32,418 nt of DNA from Candidatus Altimarinota bacterium (GCA_027028725.1 JALVIB010000006.1:1-32418); one strand, 5' to 3'; positions 1 through 7,955 are shown, counted from the first letter of the stretch. Notes: generated from the sequence alone by a model not told the origin. Numbers and translations are program-made.

Positions 1-2261
1 TTTTTTGCCATTAAACTTCGTTCTTCGGCGGAAAATTTGTCGCGGGCGAATAAATATCGCGGGGCAGGCGGTATTTCCGCGGGCGGATCTTGGCGGTAAG
101 CAATTTCTTTCAGTTTTTCTAAATCAGTTTGTGCTAAAAAATCCGCGAAAAAGTCGCCAGCGACATTTGTTTCAAAATCAAGTTCTGGTTGCTCATCTGT
201 TTCTTCATCCTTCGCCAAGGCTTCGGATGACGAGTCGCGGGAAATTGTAATTTTCGCCGTGTCAGAAAATCCTGCTTTATCCGTTACGCGCAAGGAAATT
301 TCAAATTCTTCAAAATTCTCAAAATCAAAATACATGTAGCTCGGATTGTATTTTTGCGCCTCTAAATAACAATTTTCATTAACCCAATTCCAGCCATTTT
401 CCGTGAAATTCCCGCAACTTTTTCCATTAATTTTCCACTGAAATTTCACCAAATCATCTAGTCCATCGCCATCGGTTGAGGCAGAATTATCAAGTTCTTT
501 TCCGGTGAAATTAACGCGCGCTTTCCCGCGAAATTCGCCACTTTGCAACTTTATGCGAGCATGTGGACGATGATTTTGCAGGAAATTTGGTGTTCCCGGA
601 CTGCCATGCAAATGGTGGTAAAAATCCCGCGAAATATTGTTGTCCGTTTGCGGTTCGGTGCGCGCAATTGACTCATTTTTATCTAATTTTTGACTAGCAA
701 AACAATCTCCGTGCCAATTTTGCGGGACATTTTTCGCTAATCTCTTGGTTTCGGTTTTATTCAAAGTTTTATCCGCCCAGCAGACGAAATCCGCCGATTT
801 TTTTGCTTGCCCTAAACCCTGTTGAGGGGCTTGCCCTGAACTCTGTTGAAGGGCGGGATTTTCCGGATTATCCGTACTTTTTTCCCAACTTGTCCCACTC
901 CACAAAATTATTTCCAGCGTTCCCGAACTTGCCACAATTCCATTTTTTATTCCTTTCTCCCAAATATATGAATCACCAGTCTCTTGCAAAAAGGTTGTAT
1001 TTCTATATTTTCTGGGCTTTTCGCTAATTTTTTCAGACAAAAGTTGAAATGTTAAAAAATCTCCTTTTTGCACAAGTAGAGAATTTCCCGCGAAAAAAAG
1101 TGTTCGTCCGTTATGGCGAATTTCCATATTTTTCAAATCAATTTGCCCGTCCGCGTCTTTGACAAAAAGCTCCACGAAATCATTGGTCTTATTATTGGGC
1201 GAAATTTCCGAAATTAGAATTTGCAAGTCTTTTGCAAAAACTTTCTCGGCAATTATTTCATCGTTGTTTATGATTTGAAAGTTTTGTAAATCGTCCAAAA
1301 TCAACGGCTCACTTTTTATTCCAAAAATTAGTGGTTCCTCCATTTCATTGGGCATAAAAATCAAACGATTAGCTGGTAAAGTAAAATTTTTCGCGAGATT
1401 TTGCTCTACAATTTTAGCCGATCCCTGCTCGTTTAAATGAACTTCTTGTCCACTAATATTTTCTCCCCCAGAAATCAAAACAAGACTATCAGCCAGTTCA
1501 GAGAGTTTTTGCAGGCCGTTTGTATTTTTAATTTCCCAATTAATTAAATCTACGGCGCTATCGGACTGAATGGAAAATTTTAGCCAAATTTCCCGCGAAT
1601 TTTTGGGAACGGGTTGTATTTCCATAATTTCAACTGAATCAAAATGCGAGACAAATTCTAAATTTGGAGGCAAGGGAAAAATTGGATTTCCCGAATTTTG
1701 TGCTTTGGGTGTGCCGAAAACGGCATTATTTTTTGCATCCAAAAAAGGACTGGAATTATCTTGAAAAGTTTGCCAAGCTTCATTTTGCTCACCGGAAATA
1801 GTGTAATTCAGGCGTTCCATTGATTTTTTCCTACCGTCGCCAAGGCTTTGGTCGGCACGCGCGGGATTTTCGCCCGCCGGCCAAGCGCCCGTTGGCGTTT
1901 TGTCAATGATTTCACCTTCCGCGTTTTGTAAAATAAGTTGTTCGCCGGAGTTTTTTAAACTCCCGTTATAAATCTGATCCGCTTCAACATTATTAATCGT
2001 TGTATCATCTGTTCTTTCCAGTAAAAAGTAAGATTTCGCGGGAATTTCGCCAATTAAATTTATTTGTGGGCTACCATCTGCCGAAAATAAGCTCCAGCCC
2101 GCTAAATTCGCGGGATTTTCAGCAGAATTATAAAGCTCAATCCATTCGTCATAACTGCTCGCCGAAGTTCCCATCCAAGCAACTTCTGAGATCTGCACTT
2201 GCGCAAAAGCAATGTTGAACAAGCAAAGCAGAGCCAAAATCCCGCGAAATTTAGGAAACAT
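1..2261 (-). CDS. Secreted lamin-tail-domain (LTD) protein, C-terminus outside the window
   Basis: An open frame runs from an ATG at 2261 to the left edge without a stop, giving about 753 residues. It starts with a signal peptide (MFPKFRGILALLCLFNIAFA). Residues about 22-140 form a lamin-tail domain, with the typical EVAWMG, EWIELYN and LAGWSL strands. Residues about 345-555 look like a second, more divergent LTD ending in GSPGTPN. A PKD-like segment with STDGDGLDD follows. LTD domains in bacterial secreted proteins are thought to bind surfaces, nucleic acid or other proteins, often beside nucleases; the exact role here is unknown. The ATG overlaps the end of the upstream gene by 11 bp, so the two are probably co-transcribed. 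The gene carries several in-frame mini-palindromes (207-236, 805-852, 1831-1860). Confidence 0.8.
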   Translation of the reverse strand, partial: MFPKFRGILALLCLFNIAFAQVQISEVAWMGTSASSYDEWIELYNSAENPANLAGWSLFSADGSPQINLIGEIPAKSYFLLERTDDTTINNVEADQIYNGSLKNSGEQLILQNAEGEIIDKTPTGAWPAGENPARADQSLGDGRKKSMERLNYTISGEQNEAWQTFQDNSSPFLDAKNNAVFGTPKAQNSGNPIFPLPPNLEFVSHFDSVEIMEIQPVPKNSREIWLKFSIQSDSAVDLINWEIKNTNGLQKLSELADSLVLISGGENISGQEVHLNEQGSAKIVEQNLAKNFTLPANRLIFMPNEMEEPLIFGIKSEPLILDDLQNFQIINNDEIIAEKVFAKDLQILISEISPNNKTNDFVELFVKDADGQIDLKNMEIRHNGRTLFFAGNSLLVQKGDFLTFQLLSEKISEKPRKYRNTTFLQETGDSYIWEKGIKNGIVASSGTLEIILWSGTSWEKSTDNPENPALQQSSGQAPQQGLGQAKKSADFVCWADKTLNKTETKRLAKNVPQNWHGDCFASQKLDKNESIARTEPQTDNNISRDFYHHLHGSPGTPNFLQNHRPHARIKLQSGEFRGKARVNFTGKELDNSASTDGDGLDDLVKFQWKINGKSCGNFTENGWNWVNENCYLEAQKYNPSYMYFDFENFEEFEISLRVTDKAGFSDTAKITISRDSSSEALAKDEETDEQPELDFETNVAGDFFADFLAQTDLEKLKEIAYRQDPPAEIPPAPRYLFARDKFSAEERSLMAK
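207..236. repeat. 30-bp palindromic element in the LTD gene
   Basis: Core CTTCGCCAAGGCTTCGG, flanked by TTTCTTC on the left and GCGGGAAATT on the right. In frame. Confidence 0.7.
805..852. repeat. Tandem pair of 24-bp elements in the LTD gene
   Basis: Two units (805-828, 829-852), each starting GCTTGCCCT and ending GTTGA(A/G)GG, directly followed by GCGGGATTTT. They add 16 residues in frame, including SSGQA. Confidence 0.85.
1831..1860. repeat. 30-bp palindromic element in the LTD gene
   Basis: Exactly 30 bp between TTTTTTC and GCGGGATTTT, with core GCCAAGGCTTTGGTCGG. Adds 10 residues in frame. Confidence 0.85.
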
Positions 2262-2721
2262 TTTTATATTTTTTACTTTTCTTTAAAAATTCCTGAAATC
2301 TTTGTCGGACTACTTTAGTATCATGCTTTTTGAGTGATTCTTGATATTTACTTTTAACTGAATTAATAGCTTTATTTAACAGCGGTTTTTGTTTGTTGGT
2401 TTTAAATTTCTTGAATTCCTTAAATAATCTAACGATTTTTTCCAATTCTTCTTCAGCAATAGACGGAGAAATTGCTTTCTCTATTTTTTTAATATATTCA
2501 TTTGTTACTAAAAGGATCTTTTCGCCTAAAAATTTTTTCTTATCTAATTCTAATTTTTCAATTTTATTCTCACATTGTTCTAAAATAAAAAGTGGGTCAA
2601 CTAGAGTGTTGTTCTCCATAATCATAGTTATTTTAGACATGATTAATTGTGAGAGCTCCTCTATTTTTCTAGCTCTTTTTTTCTCTTTATTTTCGAAAAT
2701 TCGTTTTAATTTATCTAACAT
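2251..2721 (-). CDS. Small lysine-rich coiled-coil protein of unknown function
   Basis: This is a 156-residue protein with very high Lys/Glu content and long heptad-like stretches, for example KKRARKIEELSQLIMSKI and residues 60-110. I see no signal peptide, membrane helix or enzyme motif, and I do not recognise a family. A good promoter supports it as a real gene: TTGACA (2752-2757), a 17-bp spacer, TATTTA (2729-2734), then only 7 nt to the ATG. Its stop overlaps the start of the downstream LTD gene by 11 bp, suggesting translational coupling. Its codons are AT-richer than those of its neighbours and contain none of the CGCG motif so frequent elsewhere, so it may be a recent or differently evolving gene. 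Confidence 0.7.
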   Translation of the reverse strand: MLDKLKRIFENKEKKRARKIEELSQLIMSKITMIMENNTLVDPLFILEQCENKIEKLELDKKKFLGEKILLVTNEYIKKIEKAISPSIAEEELEKIVRLFKEFKKFKTNKQKPLLNKAINSVKSKYQESLKKHDTKVVRQRFQEFLKKSKKYKNVS

Positions 2722-2728
2722 CAGTATT

Positions 2729-2757
2729 TAAATATCAATTTCATGACACTTTGTCAA
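2729..2757 (-). promoter_or_regulatory. Promoter of the coiled-coil/LTD operon
   Basis: TTGACA at 2752-2757, 17-bp spacer and TATTTA at 2729-2734 on the minus strand. The -10 box ends 7 nt before the ATG at 2721, so the transcript would start at or next to the start codon. Confidence 0.6.
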
Positions 2758-2868
2758 AATTATTTTAGAAACATAAAAAATCCCGCGAAATTTGCGAGAT
2801 ATAAAATCAAAAAACTTTGGTTGTTTGTTTATCAAAGCTGGCGTGCCGTCAGAAGCTTTAGCGAAGGA

Positions 2869-2943
2869 TGGTGGGTTGGGAGAGGATCGAACTCTCGGCC
2901 AAAGGCTTAAAAGGCCCTTGCTCTACCACTGAGCTACCAACCC
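2869..2943 (-). tRNA. tRNA-Lys (UUU), CCA encoded
   Basis: The cloverleaf folds completely: acceptor GGGTTGG/CCAACCC, D-stem GCTC/GAGC, anticodon stem AGGGC/GCCTT, loop CTTTTAA with anticodon TTT, T-arm GAGAG-TTCGATC-CTCTC. Discriminator A and the CCA tail are encoded (2869-2871). A 30-bp-family palindromic element (about 2838-2870) directly abuts the CCA end. Confidence 0.95.
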
Positions 2944-3053
2944 GTGGTTATGATATTCTTAAACAAATGTTAAAATTTCGCGGGATTTTAAATCCTTCTA
3001 TAAACTCAGAACACTCGCTTTAATTTTTTTATAAGTGAATGAAATGAGTCGAA

Positions 3054-3130
3054 TGGTGGAGCTACAGGGACTCGAACCCTGAACCCCCTGCTTGCAAAGC
3101 AGGTGCTCTAGCCAATTGAGCTATAGCCCC
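3054..3130 (-). tRNA. tRNA-Ala (UGC), CCA encoded
   Basis: The cloverleaf has acceptor GGGGCTA/TAGCTCC including the G3:U70 wobble pair, the main identity element of tRNA-Ala. The anticodon stem is CCTGC/GCAGG with loop TTTGCAA and anticodon TGC. CCA is encoded at 3054-3056. It lies 3 bp from the stop codon of the small membrane-protein gene, which is on the same strand and ends at 3134. Confidence 0.95.
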
Positions 3131-3133
3131 AAA

Positions 3134-3370
3134 TTATTGAGGATTTCCGAAAAATCTACCCAAAGTTCCGTGTAAGAACGCTGGTAAATCTCCTGTTAGC
3201 CACATTATGGAGAAAATCGTAACAGCTAGACCAAATAATTTAATAAAACTATAAGTCCCGCCACTTCCTAGGTATTTTTCCGCGAAATCTATCTCACCGA
3301 TAAAATTTCCGATTTGTGCGGATTTCACGATAATAACGATTCCGGCTGGAATGAGTAACCAAGCTAACAT
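3134..3370 (-). CDS. Small membrane protein with two transmembrane helices
   Basis: This 78-residue protein has hydrophobic helices at about residues 2-16 and 42-58, a charged and Gly-rich loop (EIDFAEKYLGSGG) between them, and a polar C-terminus (GRFFGNPQ). No family is recognised. It is divergently transcribed from the two multi-helix VirB2-like proteins to the right, with 100 bp between the starts, so it may belong to the same membrane system. Its own two-helix plan resembles a single pilin-like module, but it lacks the acidic GGEDE-type loop. Transcription would continue directly into tRNA-Ala, which begins 3 bp after the stop. Confidence 0.6.
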   Translation of the reverse strand: MLAWLLIPAGIVIIVKSAQIGNFIGEIDFAEKYLGSGGTYSFIKLFGLAVTIFSIMWLTGDLPAFLHGTLGRFFGNPQ

Positions 3371-3433
3371 TTGTATTTGAAAAGAACAAAACTGCAGAGA
3401 TTCTAATTCTCAGAAATATTTTGTCAAAATTAT

Positions 3434-3470
3434 TTGGAAAAAGTGTATAATTCAGGTATAATTAACAGAA
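3434..3470 (+). promoter_or_regulatory. Leaderless promoter of the VirB2-like operon
   Basis: TTGGAA (3434-3439), 17-bp spacer and a perfect TATAAT (3457-3462), with 8 nt to the ATG at 3471. A second TATAAT at 3446-3451 with TTGTCA at 3421-3426 has a poor 19-bp spacer. Confidence 0.65.
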
Positions 3471-4772
3471 ATGAAAAAATTAATTGCGTCTGCGGGAATG
3501 ATCTTAATCGGGGGATTTTTTTTCGCGGGATTTTGGGTAGGAGAGGTTTTTGCGCAAGAAACAGAAGAAGAGTTGCATAGAGGCATAACTTTAAACCAAT
3601 GCGAATCAATCCGTAGAAAAATAGTTTTGTTTGAAGAATTAAAAAGAAAAAAAGATTTCGATTACACTAAGTTTGGAGATGAAAGTGAGGCTTATAAATT
3701 TGAACTAGATGGATATGTTCATCTAGAAAACGCTTTATCTTGTATGACAGAAGAAGATAAAACTCAAAAAGATGGCTGTGTTAAAACCTTTCCAAGTAAA
3801 AAAATTAAGAAAGAAAATTTAGAATGCTCAGAAAAAGAGCCCCTAGACCAATTAAAATTTGCAAAATCGGAATTTTCTAAAGCAGCAAATTTTTTTGATA
3901 AAGCTAAAAAGGCCTATTTTGGATCACGGCGTTTAAAACTAGATGATGCCGTAGTTTATGGTGAAAATGGCAAAAGAATAGACGGCGAAGGATTGGATGA
4001 AATTATGACTGATAATATTGTAATTAGCGCTGGAGACGGGTTTACTTCTTCCACGCAAGACTCCTTACGAAATATTTTTCGCGGAGAACTAATTAAGAAA
4101 GTCAATCGAGCTTTAGGAACAATTGCGATTTTGTACTTATTTATTTTAGGAGTTAAATTTATTATGGCACGCGGAGATAGCGAAAGATTATCTGAATTAA
4201 AAGGTCAATTTGCTTGGATTATTCTGGGATTAGGAGTGATTTCAGTTGCAGAATTTATGGGATATAAAGTGTTTGATAGTTCAAAAGATATTTTAGAGGG
4301 AACTGCAGCTCGAAATTTTGAGGCGAAATTAATTGATGTGGTTCGTTTTGTAGAATATATAGCCGGAGGATTAATGCTAATAAATGCCTTGATATCAGGA
4401 TACACCTTGATTATGGGAGGAGAAGAAGACGAAACAATTTCCCGCGAAAAACAATTCTTGAAATCCTTTTTAATGGGGACGGCTTTTATTCTCATGGCAG
4501 AAGTTATTGTGCGGGCTTTATCTTTCCGAAGTGGGGATATTCACGAATCTTCTCAAATTATTGTTCAAGAAGTTGCGGGATTAGTTAATTTTGCTTTGTC
4601 TTTTATTGGAATTGTTGCTACGGCGATGCTGGTTCTTTCAGGACTTTATTATGTAATTAGTTTTGGTGATGATGACCAAATGGGACGAGCCAAAAAAATG
4701 ATTATGGCTAGCATTGTCGGAATAATCATCGCCTTTTCGGCTTATACAATTGTTACATTTTTAATAACTTAA
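3471..4772 (+). CDS. Secreted membrane protein with three VirB2/TrbC-like two-helix modules
   Basis: The 433-residue protein has a signal peptide (residues 1-29, ending VFAQ) and a soluble, charged, mainly helical domain with several cysteines (30-200). Three hydrophobic two-helix modules follow at about 205-272, 285-350 and 365-433. Each module joins its helices by a short polar loop: MARGDSE, GGEEDE and FGDDDQ. Type IV secretion pilins of the VirB2/TrbC type have the same plan (helix, GG-acidic loop, helix). The assignment rests on this architecture, not on a family match. The next gene starts 3 bp after the stop and repeats the plan, so the two likely form one complex. No VirB4/VirD4 ATPase lies in the window. 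The iterated motif falls inside the signal peptide (3521-3534). Confidence 0.75.
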   Translation: MKKLIASAGMILIGGFFFAGFWVGEVFAQETEEELHRGITLNQCESIRRKIVLFEELKRKKDFDYTKFGDESEAYKFELDGYVHLENALSCMTEEDKTQKDGCVKTFPSKKIKKENLECSEKEPLDQLKFAKSEFSKAANFFDKAKKAYFGSRRLKLDDAVVYGENGKRIDGEGLDEIMTDNIVISAGDGFTSSTQDSLRNIFRGELIKKVNRALGTIAILYLFILGVKFIMARGDSERLSELKGQFAWIILGLGVISVAEFMGYKVFDSSKDILEGTAARNFEAKLIDVVRFVEYIAGGLMLINALISGYTLIMGGEEDETISREKQFLKSFLMGTAFILMAEVIVRALSFRSGDIHESSQIIVQEVAGLVNFALSFIGIVATAMLVLSGLYYVISFGDDDQMGRAKKMIMASIVGIIIAFSAYTIVTFLIT

Positions 4773-4775
4773 GAA

Positions 4776-5702
4776 ATGAACAAATTTTTTCGCGGGATTT
4801 TCATTGTTATGGTTCTATTAGGGGGAGCTTATTTTACGAGCGTTCAGGCACAGGTTGAAGTTCCAAAGACCTCTGAAATTTTTGATGCAACTAGTGATTC
4901 TTACTTATTAAAAAATAATCATACGCTCAAAGATTATACAGACAACGGAACAGCTTCTGGAGAGATTCAGTTTCGAGAAGCAGTATTAAAATTAACCGGT
5001 TTTCTAAAAAAATTAATGATCCCAATTGCCGTTATCTTATTAGTTTACGCGGGAATTGAACTATATTTAACTCACGGTAGCGAAGATAAATACAAACAAG
5101 CCATTAACCAAATCGCAGGAATTGGAACAGGTTTTTTATTAATGATGGTGACAGTCCATTTAGTTGACTGGGTTTTCTTTGGGAAATCGGGAGAAATTTT
5201 CCGCGAAGGAACCGATGTTTCAGAATTCGCGAGAAAAGGAATGTTAGAGATTTATGGACTTTTTGATTATTTAACGATGTTCGCGGTAGTTTTAGCGGTT
5301 GCTTTTATTGTCTGGAACGCGATTACTTTGATTATTGCTGGTGGAGAAGACGAATCACAAATTTCGGAAATGAAAAAACGAATTATCTATGGAGTAATTG
5401 GATTAATTATTCTAATCTCTGCCAAACCAATGATCAACACAATTACTGGCGGAGACGGGCAACTCGTGATTCCAAGTGTTTTTGGCGGAATTTCTCTAGT
5501 AGCCCGCTGGATTAATTTTATTCTGGGATTAATCGCAATTTTCGCGGTAATTGCCCTTATTTATGCAGGAATTCGCTTGGTGGCACATTTTGGAGATGAA
5601 GATGCTACAGCTCAGGCGAAAAAAATCATTATGGGAGCAGTTATTGGGTTGATAATAACTTTCTCAGCTTGGACAATTGTTCATTACTTTATTGCGCCAT
5701 AA
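4776..5702 (+). CDS. Second secreted protein with three VirB2/TrbC-like modules
   Basis: The 308-residue protein has a signal peptide (residues 1-26, ending SVQAQ), a short linker, then three two-helix modules at about 70-137, 160-225 and 243-308. The connecting loops are THGSEDK, AGGEDES and HFGDEDA, matching the pattern of the gene before it. It starts 3 bp after that gene's stop, so the pair is co-translated. It lacks the large soluble domain of its partner. Six or more helices per chain would make this a multi-pass membrane protein rather than a polymerising pilin. No Shine-Dalgarno sequence precedes the ATG (context ACTTAAGAA). The iterated motif encodes FFRGIF near the N-terminus (4788-4801), and another copy starts at the stop codon (5701). 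Confidence 0.75.
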   Translation: MNKFFRGIFIVMVLLGGAYFTSVQAQVEVPKTSEIFDATSDSYLLKNNHTLKDYTDNGTASGEIQFREAVLKLTGFLKKLMIPIAVILLVYAGIELYLTHGSEDKYKQAINQIAGIGTGFLLMMVTVHLVDWVFFGKSGEIFREGTDVSEFARKGMLEIYGLFDYLTMFAVVLAVAFIVWNAITLIIAGGEDESQISEMKKRIIYGVIGLIILISAKPMINTITGGDGQLVIPSVFGGISLVARWINFILGLIAIFAVIALIYAGIRLVAHFGDEDATAQAKKIIMGAVIGLIITFSAWTIVHYFIAP

Positions 5703-5745
5703 AATCCCGCGAAATTTCTTAATTTTCTTCCGCTCTACTTGTAAA

Positions 5746-6678
5746 CTAACTAAACAAATCAGGTTTTCCGCGTAAAATATCCGCTATCGGCATTATTTTT
5801 TTGCCGGGAATTTGCGCTTGTGAAATATAAATTTTTGAATTTTTAGCACATTTTAACTCAAATGATTTATCGCCAAAATCCCGTTTCTCGGCTTCGCTCG
5901 AAATAAACTTTATTTCCCCTAATTTCACTTTCCCATATTTTGTACTGATAAAAATTCCTGGCCAAACATCAAAAGCCAAAAATTTTCGCCAAATTTCTTC
6001 GGCCGTTTCTTTTTCTGGAAAAATTTCCCCGTCTTTTTTTTCAAATTTTCCGCAAAAAGTCGCGAGATTTTCGTCTTGCGGAAGTTTTTGCAAGTTTTTT
6101 GTAAAAAGTTTTTCTAGAAATTCCGGAAATTCTTCAGCAGTTTTTTCCGCGAAAAAATTCCATAATTCGGAAGTTTTTTTGTTTTCAATGTTCCAGCTTT
6201 TTTGCCACAAAATATCTCCTGCATCCAATTCTTTAACCATCTGCTGAAAGGTGATTCCGCTCTCTTTTTCACCAGCTAAAATAGCGGATTGCACAGGGGA
6301 AGCTCCGCGAAATTTTGGTAAAAGTGAAAAATGAACATTAATTGTCCCAAATTTGGGAATATCTAAAATTTTCGCGGGAAAAATCACACCAAAAGCGATA
6401 ACAATCGCCAAATCAAAACTCAGTTTTTCATAAATTTCGCGAACTTCTTTTTTGTTGTTCACTTCGTAAACCTTTAAGCCCAAATTTTTCGCGGATTTTT
6501 TAACCGGACAAGCAGTTAAAACTCTTTTCCGTCCAACTTTTTTATCACTTGGACAACCTACACCAACAATCTCAATATTTGAATTTTTCGCTTGTCCTGA
6601 ATTTGCTTGAAGGGCGAGTTTTTCCAATGCCGGCACAGCAATTTCCGGAGTTCCAAAAAAGAAAATTCGTTTTTTCAT
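5746..6678 (-). CDS. fmt: Methionyl-tRNA formyltransferase
   Basis: This enzyme transfers a formyl group from 10-formyl-tetrahydrofolate to Met-tRNAfMet. It has the N-terminal FFFGTPEIAVPAL strand-loop and the catalytic centre N114, H116 and D152, spaced as in the E. coli enzyme (N106, H108, D144). The SLLPKFRGASPVQSAI signature is present and a C-terminal OB-like domain follows. I chose the ATG at 6678 over the GTG at 6681 because TACAAT (6686-6691) lies exactly 7 nt upstream of it. A 24-bp element (6590-6613) is inserted in frame and encodes about eight extra residues (ALQANSGQ) in the first helix. FolD, further right, makes the formyl donor's precursor. Confidence 0.95.
   Translation of the reverse strand: MKKRIFFFGTPEIAVPALEKLALQANSGQAKNSNIEIVGVGCPSDKKVGRKRVLTACPVKKSAKNLGLKVYEVNNKKEVREIYEKLSFDLAIVIAFGVIFPAKILDIPKFGTINVHFSLLPKFRGASPVQSAILAGEKESGITFQQMVKELDAGDILWQKSWNIENKKTSELWNFFAEKTAEEFPEFLEKLFTKNLQKLPQDENLATFCGKFEKKDGEIFPEKETAEEIWRKFLAFDVWPGIFISTKYGKVKLGEIKFISSEAEKRDFGDKSFELKCAKNSKIYISQAQIPGKKIMPIADILRGKPDLFS
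6590..6613. repeat. 24-bp element in fmt
   Basis: One unit starting GCTTGTCCTG and ending GCTTGAAGG, between TTTTTC and GCGAGTTTTT. Adds eight residues to Fmt. Confidence 0.85.
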
Positions 6679-6685
6679 CACAAGA

Positions 6686-6716
6686 ATTGTAGCGGTTTTT
6701 CAGAAATCCCGCGAAA
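6686..6716 (-). promoter_or_regulatory. fmt promoter with iterated motif in place of a -35 box
   Basis: TACAAT (6686-6691) is preceded by the iterated motif TTTCGCGGGATTT (6704-6716, minus strand). The motif starts 25 bp upstream of the -10 start. No TTGACA-like box is present. The -10 box ends 7 nt before the ATG. Confidence 0.45.
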
Positions 6717-6719
6717 AAT

Positions 6720-7253
6720 TTACTCTACATCAGGGAAAACATTCAAAGTGTCGTTGAAGCGATTGATGTAATTAAAAAGCCCGACAACAGCGGTCAATTC
6801 TACAATTTCTTCATCTGAATAAAATTCTTTGATTTTTTCTTTTAACTCCATCGGGATTTGGTAGGCGTGTTCAGTAGAAGCTTCGGCAAATTTCAAAGTA
6901 ATGTCTTCTTTTTCGGAATTTTCTTCGTCAATTTTCGCGATTTCTTCATCAGAAATTCCTAAACTTTTTAACTGAAATTTCGTCACGCTTACACAAAATT
7001 CACATTTGTTAATTTCAGAAATTTTATAAGCCATTTTCCATTTCAAAATGTGATCAACTTTTCCTCCTTTCATGGTTGTCACAAACAGTTTGAAAAAGTG
7101 GACAAAAATTTCCTCAGAATTTCCCATAACTTTCATCCATTTAGGGACTTTCCCGGTGTTTTTTTCCATTTTTTCGAAAATTTTTCGTGCTTCTCCGTCA
7201 ACATCTTCAGTTGAAACAAGGTGCACAAGCGGTCCGTAAGGTAGATCAGACAT
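6720..7253 (-). CDS. Carboxymuconolactone decarboxylase / AhpD-like protein
   Basis: This 177-residue all-helical protein is of the AhpD/CMD type. Family members reduce peroxiredoxins or peroxides with a CxxC pair. The CEFC pair is at residues 84-87 in the usual context (KISEINKCEFCVSV). The histidine normally found three residues after the second cysteine (CxxCxxxH) is replaced by Thr91, so the proton relay of classical AhpD may be missing or different. The N-terminal region (residues 20-60) fits peroxidase-related CMD proteins. It may detoxify peroxides in a cell lacking catalase; this is inference. A TATAAT lies about 25 nt upstream of the ATG (near 7280). The next gene on this strand, fmt, has its own promoter. 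Confidence 0.75.
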   Translation of the reverse strand: MSDLPYGPLVHLVSTEDVDGEARKIFEKMEKNTGKVPKWMKVMGNSEEIFVHFFKLFVTTMKGGKVDHILKWKMAYKISEINKCEFCVSVTKFQLKSLGISDEEIAKIDEENSEKEDITLKFAEASTEHAYQIPMELKEKIKEFYSDEEIVELTAVVGLFNYINRFNDTLNVFPDVE

Positions 7254-7340
7254 TTGATAATTGGTTATAAAACAACCTAATTATATCAGAGATTGAGATA
7301 TTTTAGAAATTGGCAATTCCTGCGAAATTTTTTTACAAAC

Positions 7341-7408
7341 AACCCCCCCTAACCCCCCCTTGTCAGGGGGGAGATATAAGGAATTATTTGAAAATTTCGC
7401 GGGATTTT
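7341..7408. repeat. C-rich hairpin element plus iterated motif, copy 1
   Basis: A C-run, a G-run hairpin (CCCCCCTTGTCAGGGGGG at 7354-7371) and then the iterated motif (7395-7408). The same arrangement occurs at 10067-10136 with few differences, so the C-rich hairpin and the motif were copied together. It fills most of the gap between the CMD gene and rlmH. Confidence 0.8.
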
Positions 7409-7436
7409 GAAAGAACAGGTTTCAAGCTTATCTTTG

Positions 7437-7478
7437 CTTGTAATCTTGTGAACTTGTTAACTCGTAAACTCGTAAACT
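7437..7478. repeat. Short tandem repeat of ACTTGTAA / ACTCGTAA units
   Basis: About four degenerate units of AACTTGTGA/AACTCGTAA follow each other. A related run lies at 11462-11498. It may be a slippage-prone spacer or part of the palindromic element complex. Confidence 0.6.
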
Positions 7479-7499
7479 ATCTTATTTTTTCGCGGGATT

Positions 7500-7955
7500 T
7501 TACGCCTTATGAAAATTGCTTCCTCCAGCAATTTCCAGTGCGCGGTAAATCTGCTCCAACGCCATGTGGCGGACGAGATTGCGCGTCCAAACCATTTTCC
7601 CAAAACTCACTTTCTGGTTAGCGCGGTTCAAAATGCCTTTTCCTAAGCCATGCGCGCCACCGATGACAAAAATTACTTTGCCGTGGTTTTCTAGTTTTTT
7701 TCGTAAATCCCGCGAAAATTTCACCGAATCAAACTCTTGACCATGCTCATCGAGGGCGATGACAAAATCTTTCGAACCAATTTTTTTCAACAACCTTTCC
7801 GCTTCTTCTGATTTCGCCTTTTCAGCGTCTGTAATTCCCGCTTGTGGAAGAGCAATTAGCTCAATTTTGGCGCGAAAGCCAATCCGTTTCGCTAATTCTT
7901 TCTCGCGCTCCGTAATTTCGCGGGATTTTCCAAAAAAATAAAGTTTTATTTTCAT
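7500..7955 (-). CDS. rlmH: 23S rRNA pseudouridine-1915 N3-methyltransferase
   Basis: RlmH is a SPOUT-fold methyltransferase that modifies Psi1915 in helix 69 of 23S rRNA. The family signatures are IALDEHGQEFDSVKF, the SAM-binding trefoil loop VIGGAHGLGKGIL, and the C-terminal LVRHMALEQIYRALEIAGG and FHK. The start at 7955 gives MKIKLYFFGK, the usual N-terminus, and overlaps the upstream stop as TAATG; a longer frame to 7982 exists but would add an atypical tail. It is the last gene of a chain with Nudix, rbfA, rdgB and a membrane protein, all ribosome or nucleotide maintenance. At 151 residues it is of normal length. Confidence 0.95.
   Translation of the reverse strand: MKIKLYFFGKSREITEREKELAKRIGFRAKIELIALPQAGITDAEKAKSEEAERLLKKIGSKDFVIALDEHGQEFDSVKFSRDLRKKLENHGKVIFVIGGAHGLGKGILNRANQKVSFGKMVWTRNLVRHMALEQIYRALEIAGGSNFHKA

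Noticed and set aside
803..1027. Short open frame on the plus strand within the first 2.2 kb
   Set aside because: It is antisense to the continuous LTD-protein frame, and its start lies in a repeat element. The same holds for the other short plus-strand frames between 1 and 2218.
3471..5702. A complete type IV secretion operon
   Set aside because: Only VirB2-like modules are seen; no ATPase, VirB6, VirB10 or coupling protein gene is in the window.
6679..6681. GTG start for fmt
   Set aside because: The ATG one codon later has the standard 7-nt distance to TACAAT and is the more likely start.
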